64,000 nt of DNA from Bacteroidota bacterium. Lineage in GTDB: Bacteria > Bacteroidota > Bacteroidia > AKYH767-A > OLB10. The DNA lies in contig CP064983.1 of assembly GCA_016699635.1 (NCBI GenBank), forward strand, positions 1,612,001 through 1,676,000. Direction: 5' to 3'. Of the stretch, positions 60,574 through 64,000 are shown one piece after another. Position 1 is the stretch's first letter, and each line of letters begins with the position of its first letter. The position numbers and the translations under genes were made by a program. Below the pieces are notes generated by a model. That model was not told the origin of the DNA, did not search any database, and was given only the letters and a program-made list of their open reading frames with translations.

Positions 60574-60731
60574 TTTTATATAAAGTTTTGAATTAGAGCG
60601 CAAATTAAATGGTTTTGTAACTGATTTTCAAAAATATTTTCCCCAACATAATTAATTGTTCTTGGTTGAATCAGAGGCACATACACACTTATCTGGCAGG
60701 TAACAATTTTTTAACTTTTCAAATCAGGGTA

Positions 60732-61723
60732 CTAAAACCTTCTAATTCCTATGATTTGCCTTACCTCTTCTATCGTTTTTTGCGCACTTGCCTTGGCTTT
60801 TTCGCGTCCAAGATGAACCACTTTTTTACATAATCGTGGTTTTTTTCAATGTCAATGATTTTTTGGGTTATGGGAGCCATAAAAGTCACCATGTCTTCGG
60901 CAAGCTGCTTTTTCAGATCACCGTAGCGGATGGTGCAGTTATTATATGCAGTTTCAAAATGACTTATTGTATCAGGTGATGAAACCAATTTTATCAGATT
61001 GAAAAGATTTTCTATTGCCTCGGGCTTAGCCGAGTTAGGCTCTGTAGGGCCGCTGTCAGTTACAGCACGCATTATCTTTTTTCTGATGGTGGCTGCATCA
61101 TCTTTCAGAAACAAGGCATTACCTTCACTTTCAGACTTACCCATTTTTCCTGCGCCATCAAGCCCGGGAACTTTTACCAATGTTTTCCCAAAGTTAAATG
61201 CCATAGGCTCACCAAAATATTCTGTCTTATATAAGCGGTTAAAACGATTTCCGAATGTGCGGCTCATTTCAAGATGCTGCTCCTGGTCTTTGCCAACAGG
61301 AACCTTTGTTGCCTTGTGAATTAATATATCGGCAGCCATTAAAACAGGATAAGTCAATAGTCCGGCATTAATATTATCAGGATGTTTTCTTATTTTTTCT
61401 TTGAATGATGTTACTCTTTCCAACTCACCTACATAAGCATTCATATTCAACAGCAGATAGAGCTCTGCAGTTTCCGGCAAATCGCTTTGTATGTACATGG
61501 TGCAAACTTCCGGATCTAAACCACAGGCAAGATATTCAACCAATGCTGCCTTTACATTTTGCTGAAGATTTTCAGGTGTAGGATGTGTGGTGAGCGAGTG
61601 ATAATCGGCAATAAAGAAAAAGCAGCAGTATTCATGCTGCATGGCTGTAAAATTTTTGTGCACCAAAATAATTACCTAAGTGCAGGTTTCCTGTTGATCT
61701 TATTCACTTACTACTGTATCCAT
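60732..61723 (-). CDS. trpS: tryptophanyl-tRNA synthetase, three frameshifts
   Basis: About 330 residues after restoring single bases at 61704-61706 (VVSGIRSTGNLHLGN), in the T-run 61653-61657 (ahead of NFTAMQHEY) and in the T-run 60822-60827 (VKKVVHLGREKAKAS, with the normal end at 60732). The class I HIGH motif is TGNLHLGN and the KMSKS motif is GKMGKSESEGN. Without the repairs both ends would look truncated. It charges tRNA-Trp. Monocistronic with its own promoter. Confidence 0.94.
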
Positions 61724-61728
61724 AGGCG

Positions 61729-61736
61729 CAAAAATA
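61729..61736 (-). promoter_or_regulatory. -7 box of trpS
   Basis: Minus-strand TATTTTTG, exact TAnnTTTG, directly upstream of the ATG at 61723, suggesting a very short leader. Confidence 0.4.
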
Positions 61737-61817
61737 GATTAATTGTATTAACAGGTTTTTATTTTAGCATAACAGCAAAGAATTATTATTTAATTTGGGT
61801 TATAAATATTGATTGTA

Positions 61818-63087
61818 ATGATACCATTAGCAGAGCGCATGCGGCCAAAATCGCTGAATGAATACATTGGTCAGGAACACCTCACTCAGGCAGGAGCAGT
61901 TCTTGCAAAAGCCATTGAGAAAAATACCATTCCCAGTATGATTTTATGGGGGCCACCGGGTGTGGGCAAAACAACACTGGCTTTTATATTGGCTAACTCT
62001 TTAAGCAGGCAGTTTTATCATCTGAGTGCAATAAACAGTGGTGTTAAAGAAGTGCGGGCAGTAATTGAAACTGCAAGGCAACATTTTGAAACAGTACAAC
62101 AGCCATCAATTTTATTTATTGATGAAATACACCGTTTTAGCAAATCGCAGCAGGATTCTTTACTTGGCGCTGTAGAGAAAGGAATTATTACACTGGTTGG
62201 AGCAACAACAGAAAATCCATCGTTTGAAGTAATCTCACCCTTGCTATCGCGCTGCCAGGTTTATATTTTAAAAGCCCTCACTGCAGAACATCTCAGGACT
62301 ATTTTACATGCTGCATTAACAAACGATGCAGTACTTAAAGAACATAAAGTTACTATTAAAGAAGATGATGCTTTACTGCGTTTCAGTGGTGGCGATGCCA
62401 GAAAACTTCTTAATCTGCTCGAATTGGTCATTCAGGTAAATCAACAAAACGAAATTTGTATTGACAATAAAATGGTAGAGCAAACCATTCATCAGAAGAT
62501 GGCGCTTTATGATAAAACAGGAGAACAACATTATGATTTGATTTCAGCATTTATAAAAAGCCTTAGAGGTAGCGACCCCAATGCAGCAGTTTACTGGCTG
62601 TAAGGATGATTCATGGTGGCGAAGATCCGTTGTTTATTGCAAGGCGAATGCTCATTCTTGCATCGGAAGATATTGGTAATGCAAACCCTAATGCTTTGCT
62701 TATTGCCAATCAATGTTTTGATGCAGCACATAAAATTGGTTTTCCTGAATGTAGAATCATTTTGTCGCAGGCTGCAATTTATCAGCCTGTTCGCCAAAAA
62801 GCAATTCAAGTTATATGGCCATTGAAGAAGCTTTGGAATTGGTTGCCAAAACAGGCGACCTGCCTGTACCACTGCATCTACGAAATGCACCTACAAACCT
62901 GATGAAAGAAATTGGTTATGGAAAAGATTATGCTTATGCACATAGTTATGAAAATAATTTTGTGAAATTAAATTATCTGCCCGACCAATTAAAAGGCAAG
63001 AAAATTTATTCACCAGGGAAAAATATTCGCGAAGCAGAGTTTCAGCAATTTTTAAAAATACGGTGGGAGAATGAATATGATTACTGA
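61818..63087 (+). CDS. rarA: replication-associated recombination protein RarA, two frameshifts
   Basis: About 423 residues after restoring one base at 62599-62601 (VYWL to RMIHGGEDP) and one at 62783 (AIY to ACSPKSNSSYMA). AAA+ domain: Walker A is WGPPGVGKTT, Walker B ILFIDEIHRF, sensor 1 GATTENPSFE. The C-terminal MgsA domain has ARRMLILASEDIGNANP and the ending PGKNIREAEFQQFL. It acts at stalled replication forks. Start is ATG at 61818, not the upstream TTG. Confidence 0.94.
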
Positions 63088-63134
63088 CAAAAAATAAATT
63101 GTTTAATAAAAGTTAAAATGTATGACATTTAAAA

Positions 63135-63142
63135 TATCTTTG
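63135..63142 (+). promoter_or_regulatory. -7 box of creD
   Basis: TATCTTTG, exact TAnnTTTG, 39 nt upstream of the ATG at 63182. Confidence 0.45.
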
Positions 63143-63181
63143 TTTAAATCCGTTTAAAAGAAAAATAACCAACATCATTTC

Positions 63182-64000
63182 ATGGAAAATACTTCACACT
63201 CTTTTTTCGACCGACTCAATCAATGGATAAAAAATTCTGTCATGGTGAAACTCCTCAGCATGGCAATTTTGATTTTATTATTACTTATACCATCAGAAAT
63301 GGTGCAAAGTCTGATTAACGAAAGACAACAAACACATGACAGTGCATTAGACGAAATTTCATCAAAGTGGGGATTTGAGCAGCACCTCAGCGGGCCTGTG
63401 ATTAATGTACCTTACCAAAGTTTTTTTGTTGATGCCGATGGAAAAAGAAAATCTCAAATTCAATATGCACATTTTTTGCCTGAAGAATTAAAAATTGCAG
63501 GAACGCTTGAGCCTGAAATGCGTCATCGCGGCATTTACGAAGCTGTAGTGTATAAGTCAGATGTTTCGTTAAAAGGATATTTTCGTTTTCCTTATTTTTC
63601 TGAATGGAATATTGCCCCATCAGATATTATGTGGAAAGAGACTACGCTGTCTTTAGGCATTTCTGATTTGCGCGGAATCAAACAACGTCTAACCATCAAC
63701 CTGAATGGAAATTCTATTGAGTTTAATCCGGGAGTAGAAAATAATGATGTGCATGAATCGGGTGTAAGCATACGTTTACCAATAGCCGATTCGCTCAATA
63801 AACCGGATTTTAAATTTGATATGTCTTTTAAGCTCAACGGCAGCAAGGAAATGTATTTTATGCCTTTGGGAAAAGAGACTACTGTTAACATTAAATCGGA
63901 CTGGACTAATCCGAGTTTTGATGGCGCATTTCTGCCCGACACACATCACATCAGCGATAAAGGCTTTGATGCAGAGTGGAAAATATTTCACCTTAACAGA
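63182..64000 (+). CDS. creD: CreD family inner membrane protein, 3' end outside window
   Basis: The first 273 residues are visible in one open frame with no stop to the window end. One N-terminal transmembrane helix (LSMAILILLLLIPSEMV) is followed by the large periplasmic domain (GGPVINVPY-like LSGPVINVPY, MRHRGIYEAVVY, FDAEWKIFHLNR), all typical of CreD. The C-terminal helices lie beyond the window. CreD proteins affect envelope integrity and beta-lactam or colicin response. Stands alone after rarA. Confidence 0.92.
   Translation, partial: MENTSHSFFDRLNQWIKNSVMVKLLSMAILILLLLIPSEMVQSLINERQQTHDSALDEISSKWGFEQHLSGPVINVPYQSFFVDADGKRKSQIQYAHFLPEELKIAGTLEPEMRHRGIYEAVVYKSDVSLKGYFRFPYFSEWNIAPSDIMWKETTLSLGISDLRGIKQRLTINLNGNSIEFNPGVENNDVHESGVSIRLPIADSLNKPDFKFDMSFKLNGSKEMYFMPLGKETTVNIKSDWTNPSFDGAFLPDTHHISDKGFDAEWKIFHLNR

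Noticed and set aside
59071..61723. fabF, acpP and trpS as decaying pseudogenes
   Set aside because: All are essential, and each break is fixed by one base, mostly in a homopolymer. Sequence error is far more likely.
1..64000. tRNA, rRNA, CRISPR, insertion sequences, phage or attachment sites
   Set aside because: Reading the gaps on both strands showed no cloverleaf, spacer array, transposase or integrase.

Overview
This window is a piece of an AT-rich genome from the phylum Bacteroidota. The signs are gliding/T9SS-type C-terminal domains (15642-16442, 31080-31973, 32033-35321), TAnnTTTG promoter boxes in place of classical -10 boxes, few Shine-Dalgarno sites, and Bacteroidota gene orders such as acpP-fabF-rnc and DUF177-rpmF-plsX-fabH. 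No rRNA, tRNA, CRISPR array, insertion sequence or phage was found. About 29 single-base indels split otherwise intact genes, many of them essential (fabF, acpP, trpS, rnr, radA, rarA). Most sit in short homopolymers and are single-base deletions, so they look like long-read consensus errors. I merged split genes across these sites.

Layout. 1-781: 3'-cut 7TM sensor (minus). 1167-3861: DUF177, rpmF, plsX, fabH. 4208-5323: glycosyltransferase. 5405-12701: accessory cluster (below). 12784-15461: LemA and DUF2207 membrane proteins. 15642-35321: envelope, surface and gliding proteins mixed with ompA, comF, msrC, ridA, DinB proteins, a histidine kinase and an ECF sigma factor. 35402-39066: metF, a MerR/B12 regulator, and an MBL-rhodanese/thioredoxin pair. 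39164-54901: rnr, a nuclease-family protein, mlaE/mlaF, FadL, MiaE-like, GT2, aldehyde dehydrogenase (fused to a panD remnant), a flippase-like protein, rfaE2, radA, a DUF6089 protein, an enolase-superfamily epimerase and a GNAT. 55155-56745: three tandem small-protein genes. 56733-64000: TPR protein, rnc-fabF-acpP, trpS, rarA and the start of creD.

The most interesting region is 5405-12701. A minus-strand operon starts with two unannotated peptide genes of 53 and 56 residues (12472-12633 and 12276-12446). Both have a hydrophobic N-terminus and end in G-G-W-D-x-N with a C-terminal Asn. They are followed by an E1-like adenylyltransferase that resembles MccB, the enzyme that adenylates the C-terminal Asn of the microcin C precursor. 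Next come two TPR histidine kinases and a NarL-type response regulator. A 7-2-7 palindrome (TACCACT-TT-AGTGGTA) lies upstream of the peptide operon, and a near-copy lies upstream of the neighbouring surface protein with a peptidase S74 chaperone domain. Both are about 32 bp from the -7 box. This suggests a regulon driven by the local response regulator and a candidate undescribed modified-peptide system, possibly with signalling or antibiotic function. The modification and its purpose are inference.
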